Assembly (NCBI RefSeq): GCF_028747785.1
Contig: NZ_CP118158.1
Span: 992,001-1,056,000 of the forward strand
Source: Halosimplex aquaticum
Lineage (GTDB): Archaea; Halobacteriota; Halobacteria; Halobacteriales; Haloarculaceae
Direction: 5' to 3'
Length of the DNA stretch: 64,000 nucleotides
The translations under genes and the position numbers were made by a program. The notes beneath the pieces were generated by a model that worked only from the letters and a program-made list of their open reading frames with translations, was not told where the DNA came from and did not search any database. The first letter of the stretch is position 1, and every line of letters begins with the position of its first letter. Positions 53,602 through 61,107 of this stretch are shown here, piece by piece.

Positions 53602-54720
53602 ATGGCACCGGATCCGCTCGACTGGCTGACTCGGCTTCCAGCGAGGGTTCGTTCGTCGGTCTCCCCGCGGACGCTCCGCAACCTCCGGCGGGAGTTCGAC
53701 CGGAGCTTCCTGGCGAAGCTCGGCCTCGGGCTGGTCGCCGCGGTCCTCGTGCTGGCGGTGTTCGCGCCGCTGGTCGCCCCGTGGAACCCGACGAGCCAGG
53801 ACCTCGACAACAAGCAACAGCCGCCGCTCGGGTTCAGCCGCGCGGAGACCCAGACCGGCCAGGAGATGGTGAACGGCTCGCTGCAGATCACCAACGAGAC
53901 GGTGTACGTCAACGCGACGACCGAACACCCGCTCGGCACGGACGGGCTCGGTCGGGACATGCTCTCGCGGGTGATCTACGGCGCTCGGACCTCGCTGCTG
54001 GTCGGCGTCCTCGGGACCCTGCTCGCGATGGCGCTCGGCGTGCCGACGGGGCTGGTCTCGGGGTACTACAGCGGCCGGGTCGACGACGTGCTGATGCGCA
54101 TCGCGGACGTGAGCCTCGCCTTCCCGTCGCTCGTCCTCGCCATCGCGCTGGTCGGCCTGTGGGGCGAAGCGGGCGTCACCGTCCCCGACCCGTTCGTCGC
54201 GACCGGTATCGCGCCGGCGATACGCGGCGCGCTGTCGCTGCCCGGCGGGCTGACCTACCCGACCGGGATGCCAGAGCAGTTCACGCTCCCCGGAACCGTC
54301 ATCGTCGTCGTCGGGCTCGTCAACTGGGTCTGGTTCGCCCGCGTCGCCCGCGGCGAGGCGCTGTCGGTCCGCGAGGAGGAGTACGTGACCGCCGCCGAGT
54401 CGCTCGGCGCGCCCGACCGGTTCATCATCCGCAAGCACGTCCTGCCGAACAGCCTCACCCCGATCCTCGTCCTCGCGACGATCCAGGTCGCCGCGATCAT
54501 CCTCCTGGAGAGCGCGCTCTCCTTCCTCGGATTCTCCGGGACGACGCTCTCGTGGGGCTTCGACATCTCGCAGGGGCGAGAGTACCAGACCACGTCGTGG
54601 TGGATCGCCGCGATGCCCGGCCTCGCCATCGTCCTGACGGTGATCGGCATCAACCTGATCGGCGACTGGCTCCGCGACGCGCTGGACCCGGGCATCGAGG
54701 GCGAAGGAGGTGGCGTGTAG
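53602..54720 (+). CDS. dppC: Dipeptide ABC transporter permease, DppC type
   Basis: A 372-residue permease. The N-terminal domain precedes helix 1 (LGLGLVAAVLVLAVFAPLVA), and the conserved HPLGTDGLGRDMLSRVIYGA block and EAA loop YVTAAESLGAPDRFIIRKHV are diagnostic of DppC/OppC. A large external segment lies between helices 1 and 2. No gap separates it from dppB or dppD. Confidence 0.92.
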   Translation: MAPDPLDWLTRLPARVRSSVSPRTLRNLRREFDRSFLAKLGLGLVAAVLVLAVFAPLVAPWNPTSQDLDNKQQPPLGFSRAETQTGQEMVNGSLQITNETVYVNATTEHPLGTDGLGRDMLSRVIYGARTSLLVGVLGTLLAMALGVPTGLVSGYYSGRVDDVLMRIADVSLAFPSLVLAIALVGLWGEAGVTVPDPFVATGIAPAIRGALSLPGGLTYPTGMPEQFTLPGTVIVVVGLVNWVWFARVARGEALSVREEEYVTAAESLGAPDRFIIRKHVLPNSLTPILVLATIQVAAIILLESALSFLGFSGTTLSWGFDISQGREYQTTSWWIAAMPGLAIVLTVIGINLIGDWLRDALDPGIEGEGGGV

Positions 54721-55941
54721 ATGTCCGACGCCACCGAACGGGCCGAGGCGGCGGGGAACGGCGAGGAGGCCCGGGACCTCCTCAGCGTCCGCGACCTGTC
54801 GACGCGCTTTTTCACCGAGCAGGGGCAGGTCAACGCCGTCGAGTCGGTCAGCTTCGACGTGCGCGAGGGGGAGATCCTGGGTATCGTCGGCGAATCGGGC
54901 TCGGGGAAGTCGGTGACCGCGCTGTCGCTGATCGACCTCGTGGAGTCGCCCGGCCGGGTCACGTCGGGCGAGCTGTGGTATCGCGACCCCGACCTGGCCG
55001 CGGAGTTCCCCGACGCGGCCGACGGCGACGCGGTCGACCTCCGCGAACTCCCCGAGCGGGTCCGGCGAGCCCTGCGGGGGCCGTCGTTCAGCACGATATT
55101 CCAGGACCCGATGAGCAGCTTCAACCCCTCGCTGACGGTCGGTGAGCAGATCGCAGAGGCCGTCGAGGTCCAGCGCCGGGCGCAGGCGAACCCGCGGTCG
55201 ACCCGCTCGCGGACGCAGGGGTACGGCCTCGGGTCGTACCTCCTCGACGGGCTCGTGCCCGGCCGCGACTACACCGACCCGGAGAGCCACGACCGCGCCG
55301 TCGAACTGCTCGAACAGGTGGGTATTCCGGACCCTGCCCAGCGGGCCGACCAGTACCCCCACGAGTTCTCCGGCGGGATGCTCCAGCGGGCGATGATCGC
55401 CCAGGCGCTGGCCGGCGAGCCCGACCTGCTCATCGCCGACGAGCCGACGACGGCGCTGGACGTGACCATCCAGGCGCAGATCCTCGAACTGCTGCGGGAG
55501 ATCCAGGCCGAGCGCGACATGAGCGTCGTGCTCATCACGCACGACCTGGGCGTCATCGCGCGGATGAGCGACCGCGTCTGCGTGATGTACGCCGGCGAGG
55601 TCGTCGAGCGCGGGACGCTCGAAGACATCTTCGAGGACTCCGTGCATCCCTACACCCGGGGCCTCGTCGGATCGATCCCGGACCTGGAGGACCCCGCACC
55701 GCGGCTCCAGCCGATCGAGGGGTCGGTCCCGAGCCTGCTCGATTCGGAGATGGGCGACCGCTGTTACTTCGCCGACCGCTGTCCGAAGGCGATGGAGGCC
55801 TGTCTCGACCACCCGCCGGAGTTCGACGCCGCCGGCGACGAACACGCCGCGCGCTGTGTCCTCGCCGAACGCGAGTACAGCGAGGCCGCCGCGCTCCCCG
55901 ACGGGTTCTTCGACGAGGACGGAGGTGAGCGCCGTGAGTGA
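54721..55941 (+). CDS. dppD: Dipeptide ABC transporter ATPase, DppD type
   Basis: A 406-residue ATPase. Walker [11 protein letters not shown]-loop [13 protein letters not shown], signature SGGMLQRA, Walker [13 protein letters not shown] and H-loop LITHDLG are all present. An unusual segment of about 30 residues ([20 protein letters not shown]) lies between the Q-loop and the signature. The C-terminal oligopeptide domain has [14 protein letters not shown], cysteines that in relatives bind an iron-sulfur cluster. It overlaps dppF by 8 bp. Confidence 0.92.
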   Translation: MSDATERAEAAGNGEEARDLLSVRDLSTRFFTEQGQVNAVESVSFDVREGEILGIVGESGSGKSVTALSLIDLVESPGRVTSGELWYRDPDLAAEFPDAADGDAVDLRELPERVRRALRGPSFSTIFQDPMSSFNPSLTVGEQIAEAVEVQRRAQANPRSTRSRTQGYGLGSYLLDGLVPGRDYTDPESHDRAVELLEQVGIPDPAQRADQYPHEFSGGMLQRAMIAQALAGEPDLLIADEPTTALDVTIQAQILELLREIQAERDMSVVLITHDLGVIARMSDRVCVMYAGEVVERGTLEDIFEDSVHPYTRGLVGSIPDLEDPAPRLQPIEGSVPSLLDSEMGDRCYFADRCPKAMEACLDHPPEFDAAGDEHAARCVLAEREYSEAAALPDGFFDEDGGERRE

Positions 55942-57385
55942 CGGCGACCGCTCCCGCGGAGCCCCGGTCGCGAGCGACGGCGGGGAGGCCGGAGACGCCG
56001 GTGACGACAGCCCGCTCGTCGAAGTCGACGGGCTCCGGAAGTACTTCGCGGACGACGACTCCCTGATCGACCGGCTGCTGGGCAGCGACGGCCGGAGCGT
56101 GAAGGCCGTCGACGGCGTGAGCTTCGCCATCGAGGAGGGCGAGACGCTCGGCCTCGTCGGCGAGTCGGGTTGCGGGAAGTCGACGACGGGCGAGACGCTG
56201 CTGGCGCTGCAAGATCCCACCGGCGGGGACGTCCGCTTCGACGGCGAGTCGGTGTTCGACCGCGACGACGTCGCCGCCTTCCGCCGCCGCGCACAGGTGG
56301 TCTTCCAGGACCCCTTCTCAAGCCTCGACCCGCGCCAGACCGCCGGCGCCATCGTCACCGAACCGCTCGTGATCCACGGGCTGCCCGACACCGATCCCGA
56401 CGTGCGAACCGAGGCGGCCGTCACCACCGAGGGCATCGACTCCGACCGCGTCGAGGTGCGCGTCGACGGCGACGTGGACCGCGTGGTCGACCCGGTCGAC
56501 GGCGTCGCGACGGTCCACGTCACCGTCCGGCGCCGCGGCGGGACGGTCTCGGCGTCGGTCGCCGAGGACCTGACCGCCAGGGTCGTCCGGGGCGGCGGAG
56601 ACGGCGGCCGGAGCGGAGACGGCGCGGCCGGATCCGCCGGCGACGGCCCGGTCGTCGTCGAGGTCACGCTCGACCGCTCGCTCTCGGAGATCCGCCGGGA
56701 TCGAGCGAAGGAACTCCTGGAGCGGGTCGGTCTCTCGGCCGATCAGGTCGACCGGTACCCCCACGAGTTCTCCGGCGGGCAGCGCCAGCGGATCGGCATC
56801 GCTCGCGCCCTGGCCCTGGAACCGGACTTCCTCGTCCTCGACGAACCGGTCTCGGCGCTGGACGTGAGCGTCCAGGCGCAGATCCTCAACCTGCTCGACG
56901 ACCTGCAGGCGGAACTCGGGCTCACATACCTGTTCATCGCCCACGATCTCTCCGTCGTCCGGCACATCTCCGACCGCGTCGCGGTGATGTACCTCGGCGA
57001 GATCGTCGAGCGCGGGCCCGTCGATGCCATCTTCGAGGACCCACAGCACCCCTACACGCAGGCGCTCCTGGACAGCGTCCCGAGAGCCGACACGAGCGAG
57101 CAGGGCCGACGGGTCGACGCGCTGGCGGGCGACGTGCCCTCGCCGCGCGATCCGCCCGCGGGCTGCCGGTTCCACACCCGCTGTCCGCACGCTCGCGAGG
57201 CCTGCCGGGCCGAAGCGCCCGACGACTACGAGGCGGGCGCGCCCGGCCAGCGGGCGGCCTGCTTCCGCGTGCTCGACGACCATCCCTACTGGCAATCGGA
57301 GCCGATCGACGCCGCCGCGGAGCGGGCCGAGCGCGACCGCTCGGTCGGCGATGACGCCGGTGACGCGGCGGCGAACGACGACTGA
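55934..57385 (+). CDS. dppF: Dipeptide ABC transporter ATPase, DppF type, with large insertion
   Basis: A 483-residue ATPase. Walker A is GESGCGKST (about 76-84), Q-loop [14 protein letters not shown], signature SGGQRQR (280-286), Walker [13 protein letters not shown] (299-310). Between the Q-loop region and the signature, residues about 153-250 form an extra domain rich in Val, Arg, Asp and Gly ([32 protein letters not shown]) that normal DppF lacks. C-terminus [14 protein letters not shown] resembles DppD. GTG at 55934 is chosen for a GGAGG 9 nt upstream. Partner of DppD. Confidence 0.9.
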   Translation: MSDGDRSRGAPVASDGGEAGDAGDDSPLVEVDGLRKYFADDDSLIDRLLGSDGRSVKAVDGVSFAIEEGETLGLVGESGCGKSTTGETLLALQDPTGGDVRFDGESVFDRDDVAAFRRRAQVVFQDPFSSLDPRQTAGAIVTEPLVIHGLPDTDPDVRTEAAVTTEGIDSDRVEVRVDGDVDRVVDPVDGVATVHVTVRRRGGTVSASVAEDLTARVVRGGGDGGRSGDGAAGSAGDGPVVVEVTLDRSLSEIRRDRAKELLERVGLSADQVDRYPHEFSGGQRQRIGIARALALEPDFLVLDEPVSALDVSVQAQILNLLDDLQAELGLTYLFIAHDLSVVRHISDRVAVMYLGEIVERGPVDAIFEDPQHPYTQALLDSVPRADTSEQGRRVDALAGDVPSPRDPPAGCRFHTRCPHAREACRAEAPDDYEAGAPGQRAACFRVLDDHPYWQSEPIDAAAERAERDRSVGDDAGDAAANDD

Positions 57386-57448
57386 CGGTTCGACCTGTGC
57401 GCCGCCGGGAGCGACACCTTTTCCGCGGGGCCACCCGGACTTCGGTCC

Positions 57449-57949
57449 ATGACCGAGGATGACGAGCCCGAGAGCGGGCCGACGTTCGCGGGGATGGGCG
57501 CTGCGGCCGCCGTCCGCGAGCACTGGGACGACCTCATCGGCGACATGGAGGCGACCGCCGCGGAGTTCGAGGCGGCCTGCTGGGACGTGCTCGAACTCCA
57601 CCCGGGCGACGTGACTGCCGTGACCGGCGAGCGGTGGGGCTTCGACGTGCTCGTGCCCGACGACGAGTTCGAGCAGTTGCGCGAGTGGGTCGATGCGGGC
57701 GACTTCGACGAGCACGACGTCTACCGCGTCGAGAGCGGCATCGTCTTCGCGCTCGTCGTCCTGAAGGACGCGACCGACGAGCGGGCGGTCTGCTGCCCGC
57801 TCTACTACGACGACGCCGCGGTCGAGGGCCTCGGCGAGATCGCCGCCCGCGAGGGACTGCTCTACACGCACGTCCGCAACCTCGCCGAGGAGTACGTCAC
57901 GTTCACCCACGAGGAGCCCGCGCTGTTCTTCCCGGACGACGAGGACTGA
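57449..57949 (+). CDS. Conserved haloarchaeal protein (DUF7529-like)
   Basis: A 166-residue acidic cytoplasmic protein. Features: N-terminal helical AAAAVREHWDDLIGDMEATA, central WGFDVLVPDDEFEQLREWV and C-terminal EEYVTFTHEEPALFFPDDED. I recall this as a family of unknown function in haloarchaea (DUF7529). No Cys pair or signal; CCPLYYDDAAV is a notable CC motif. It lies 63 bp after dppF, and its own TTTTCCGCG-rich upstream suggests separate control. Confidence 0.72.
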   Translation: MTEDDEPESGPTFAGMGAAAAVREHWDDLIGDMEATAAEFEAACWDVLELHPGDVTAVTGERWGFDVLVPDDEFEQLREWVDAGDFDEHDVYRVESGIVFALVVLKDATDERAVCCPLYYDDAAVEGLGEIAAREGLLYTHVRNLAEEYVTFTHEEPALFFPDDED

Positions 57950-58010
57950 GACTTCGTCCGCTCGCGCGGATGCCTACCGCTTAAGAGGATGACCGACTAC
58001 CGTCCGGTGA

Positions 58011-58946
58011 ATGGCACAGCCGGTACTGAAGTGGGCGGGCGGCAAGCGCCAGTTGCTCGACGCGCTCTACGCGCGCTTTCCCGACTCCTTCGAGCGCTAT
58101 CACGAGCCCTTCTTCGGCGGCGGCGCCGTCTTCTTCGACCTCGAACCGGCCGCGGCGACCGTCAACGACACCAACCCGCGGCTGGTCAACTTCTACGAAC
58201 AGGTGCGCGACCGCCCGGAGGCGCTGATCGAGCGGCTCCGCGAGTTCCGCGACCCGGAGGCCGACCCCGATCCCGACCTGGCGTTCGCCGAGGAGACGCG
58301 CCGCGGGAAGGCGGTCGAGCAGTACTACTACCAGCAGCGCGCCCGCTTCAACGAGCGCGCCTACGCCGACGACTGGCCCGAAAGCGGCGGCGACCGCCTC
58401 GAAGAGGCGGCACTCCTGCTGTACCTCAACCGGACGTGTTACAACGGTCTCTACCGCGAAAACAGCGACGGCGGCTTCAACGTCCCCATCGGCCGCTACG
58501 CCGACCCCGACTGGGTGCAGGCCGAGCGGGTCCGCACGGCCTCGCGCGCGCTTGCGGGAACGGATATCCGGAACGGGGACTTCTCGTACGTCCTCGACGT
58601 CGCCGACCCGGGGGACCTGGTGTACTTCGACCCGCCGTACGAACCGATGAGTCCGACGGCCGACTTCGCGGAGTACAGCGCGGAGGGGTTCGGCCGGGAG
58701 GACCAGCAGCGACTGCTCGACGTGGCGAGTGAACTCGACGAGCGGGGCGTCTCGGTCGTCCTGTCGAACAGCGGTGTGATGTACGACCGTTACGACGAGG
58801 CCGGATTTTTCGTCGAGCGCGAGGGGGCGACGCGGGCGATAAACAGCGACGCGAGTTCCCGCGGCGAGGTCGACGAGATCGTCGCGACGACGGTTCCGCC
58901 CGGGGAGCGGCGCGGCCCGGACCAGGCCGCCCTCGACGAGTACTGA
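58011..58946 (+). CDS. Orphan DNA adenine methylase (Dam-like, D12 class)
   Basis: A 311-residue N6-adenine methyltransferase. Motif I is LKWAGGKRQLL (residues 5-15), binding AdoMet; motif IV catalytic site is YFDPPYEPMS. The target-recognition part contains YNGLYRENSDGGFNVPIGRY. This is the Dam/M.DpnIIA group that often recognises GATC. No restriction endonuclease gene is adjacent, so it is probably an orphan used for regulation or protection. It is followed 72 bp later by a chemotaxis transducer. Confidence 0.9.
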   Translation: MAQPVLKWAGGKRQLLDALYARFPDSFERYHEPFFGGGAVFFDLEPAAATVNDTNPRLVNFYEQVRDRPEALIERLREFRDPEADPDPDLAFAEETRRGKAVEQYYYQQRARFNERAYADDWPESGGDRLEEAALLLYLNRTCYNGLYRENSDGGFNVPIGRYADPDWVQAERVRTASRALAGTDIRNGDFSYVLDVADPGDLVYFDPPYEPMSPTADFAEYSAEGFGREDQQRLLDVASELDERGVSVVLSNSGVMYDRYDEAGFFVEREGATRAINSDASSRGEVDEIVATTVPPGERRGPDQAALDEY

Positions 58947-59017
58947 CGGGCGGCTTATGTATTCAGCACTGATAATCGGAGGGATAGCTTAAGAACGGAC
59001 CCGGAATCACGGGAGGC

Positions 59018-60505
59018 ATGGCCAGCGAACCGACGAGGGATCCGGGTCGGGGAGCCGACCCGTCGGCCGCGGAGACGGCGATCGACTTCGACGACGAGAA
59101 ACTGCTGGACGGGATCAGCCTGCCGGTGTTCACGCTCAGCGCGTCCGGCCGGGTGATCGCCTGGAACGCCAGCATGGAGCGACTGACGGGAGTCGACCGC
59201 GACGCGGTCTCGGCGGTCGACGACGTCCGCGACGCGTTCGGGCTGGAGGGCGACGACGCGACTTTAGCCGAGCGAGTCATCGAGGCGCCGGAGCGAGCCC
59301 ACGAGGAGTTCGACGTCGAACTCGACGACGGTGACCTCGGCATCTACGCGTCCAGACGGCGCGTCTCGCCGGGGTCCGGCGACGAGATCCACCACTGCGA
59401 GTTCTCGGCGCGACCGCTCTACCAGGACGGCGACCTGACGGCGGTGATGCAGGTCGTCCAGGACCGGACGGAGACCGTCAGACGGGAGGAAGCCGTCGAC
59501 GCGTTCGTCGCCGAGTTGAGCGAGACGATGAGCGCGCTCGCCGAGGGGCGACTCGACGCCCGGGCGTCGTACACGGACGAGGCGGGCGTGCTCTCGGAGG
59601 ACCTGTTGGCGGTGGTCGACCACGTCAACGGGATGGCAGAGGGGATGGAGGCGCTGACGGAGGAGGTCGACGAGGGGACCCAGACGCTGGTCGAACTGGT
59701 CGAACAGGCCGTAGCCGCGACCGACCGGATCGACGAGCGGCTCGGCGAGCAGTCGGACGTGCTCGGCGAGGTGGTCGCGGAGGTCCAGTCGTTCAGCGCG
59801 ACGATGGAGGAGGTCGCGGCCAACTCGACGCAGGTCGCCGACGCGGCCGGACGCGCCCAGGAGGCGGCCGACCGCGGCCTCGACGCCAGCGTCGACGCGC
59901 AGGAGGCGACCGCGGACGTGGAGGCGACCGGTGACGACCTCACCGACAGCGTCCACGCGCTCGAATCGGAGATCCACGAGATCCGCGACGTGGTCTCGGT
60001 CATCAACGACGTGGCCGACCAGACGAACATGCTGGCGCTCAACGCGTCGATCGAGGCGGCCCGGGCCGACGAGGCGGGCGCGGGCTTCGCCGTCGTCGCC
60101 GACGAGATCAAGGAACTCGCCGACGAGACGAGCACCCACACCGAGGAGATCTTCGAGCGGATCGACGAGGTGGAGGCCCAGACCGCGGAGACGGTGGCGG
60201 TCGCCGAGCGGTCGAACGAGCAGATCTCGACCGCGAGCGAGGACATCCAGACGGCGCTCGACGCGCTCGAAGCGATCGCCGAGGCCGTCGACGAGGCCGC
60301 CCAGGGCATCGACGAACTCGCCGACGCCAACGACGAACAGGCCCAGCGGGTCGGGGAAGTGCTCGACTTGGTCGAGCAGGCGGACGACCAGACCGCGGCG
60401 GTCCGCGAGGCGGCCGGCGAGATCGCCGCGGCGACCGACGAGCAGGAGTCGGCCATCGACGATCTGACCGATCGCGTCTCCGCGCTGCGGGCGGACCGGA
60501 CGTGA
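59018..60505 (+). CDS. Cytoplasmic chemotaxis transducer with PAS domain
   Basis: A 495-residue methyl-accepting transducer. There are no membrane helices. A PAS domain occupies about residues 30-150 (LPVFTLSASGRVIAWNASME), a short HAMP-like helix follows, and from 220 on a long coiled coil includes the CheA/CheW tip VINDVADQTNMLALNASIEA. Glu-Glu/Glu-Gln pairs typical of methylation sites occur in the helices. As a soluble Htr-type receptor it would sense an internal redox or ligand signal. An AACTTAAG-type box (GCTTAAGAAC, 58987-58996) and GGGAGG precede the ATG. Confidence 0.9.
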   Translation: MASEPTRDPGRGADPSAAETAIDFDDEKLLDGISLPVFTLSASGRVIAWNASMERLTGVDRDAVSAVDDVRDAFGLEGDDATLAERVIEAPERAHEEFDVELDDGDLGIYASRRRVSPGSGDEIHHCEFSARPLYQDGDLTAVMQVVQDRTETVRREEAVDAFVAELSETMSALAEGRLDARASYTDEAGVLSEDLLAVVDHVNGMAEGMEALTEEVDEGTQTLVELVEQAVAATDRIDERLGEQSDVLGEVVAEVQSFSATMEEVAANSTQVADAAGRAQEAADRGLDASVDAQEATADVEATGDDLTDSVHALESEIHEIRDVVSVINDVADQTNMLALNASIEAARADEAGAGFAVVADEIKELADETSTHTEEIFERIDEVEAQTAETVAVAERSNEQISTASEDIQTALDALEAIAEAVDEAAQGIDELADANDEQAQRVGEVLDLVEQADDQTAAVREAAGEIAAATDEQESAIDDLTDRVSALRADRT

Positions 60506-60576
60506 GCGGCGCGCGCCCCACCGGAATCAGCGACCGTTCGGAAGGGCCCTTATAGGCCGCTCGCCGCAGTCGTAAT

Positions 60577-60583
60577 CTATTAA
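60577..60583 (+). promoter_or_regulatory. TATA box for short ORF and UspA gene
   Basis: CTATTAA is 26-32 nt upstream of ATG 60609, the spacing expected for a leaderless transcript that begins at that ATG. No equally good box precedes the UspA start itself. Confidence 0.45.
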
Positions 60584-60608
60584 CGCGGCGCTGTACCACC
60601 TGCACGGT

Positions 60609-60671
60609 ATGTCAAGGCACGAGCGACGGCTTCCGACCGACCGCGGCCGCGGCGTTCCGCCAGTGAGTTGA
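60609..60671 (+). CDS. Putative 20-codon upstream ORF before UspA gene
   Basis: This short ORF (peptide start MSRHERRLPTDRGRGVPPVS) ends with TGA at 60669-60671, one base before the GTG of the UspA gene. It is in a different frame (+1 relative to the UspA frame), so it is not an N-terminal extension. Its ATG sits at the expected leaderless position below a TATA box. The peptide is basic and probably acts by coupling, not as a protein. Confidence 0.4.
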   Translation: MSRHERRLPTDRGRGVPPVS

Positions 60672-60672
60672 C

Positions 60673-61107
60673 GTGGTCCGAACGCTGCTCTCCAGGGCCG
60701 TCGTCCCGGTCGCGTCGGTCTCCGACGCCGAGGCGACCGCCGAGGCCCTCCGCGGCCGGCTCGACGGGACCGAGTCCGTGATCGCCGTCCACGTCGTCGA
60801 GAAGGCGGGCGGCGCGCCGGACAAGGCGTCCGTCGAACAGCGGGAGGCGGAGGCCGAGGCCGCCTTCGGCGCGCTCGCGGACGGCCTCGACGGGCTCGAC
60901 GTCCGCGAGGAGATCCGCTACGGGACCGACGTGGCGGCGGCTATCGTCGAGGCGGCCCACGAGCACGACGCCTCGGCCATCGCGTTCACCCCCCGCGGCG
61001 GGAGCCGCTGGGTGAAGCTGCTGACGGGGGACGTGGCGACGACGCTCGTCGAGGAGAGCGACGTGCCGGTCGTCGTCTTGCCGGACGAGGCGGGTGAGGA
61101 GACATGA
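60673..61107 (+). CDS. Universal stress protein (UspA family)
   Basis: A 144-residue protein with the UspA start VVRTLLSRAVVPVASVSDAE (ending the first strand VVPV). The ATP-binding Gly-rich motif is present only in part (FTPRGGSRWVKLLTGDVATT), and the family C-terminus is VPVVVLPDEAGEE. It shares four bases with the following transporter gene (ATGA), so the two are one operon. May regulate the transporter as a nucleotide-sensing partner. Confidence 0.82.
   Translation: MVRTLLSRAVVPVASVSDAEATAEALRGRLDGTESVIAVHVVEKAGGAPDKASVEQREAEAEAAFGALADGLDGLDVREEIRYGTDVAAAIVEAAHEHDASAIAFTPRGGSRWVKLLTGDVATTLVEESDVPVVVLPDEAGEET

Noticed and set aside
52411..56667. A 1418-codon open frame on the minus strand across the dipeptide transporter genes
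   Set aside because: High G+C and RNY codon bias leave the antisense frame open. The plus-strand genes have full domain sets; the antisense product is compositionally random.
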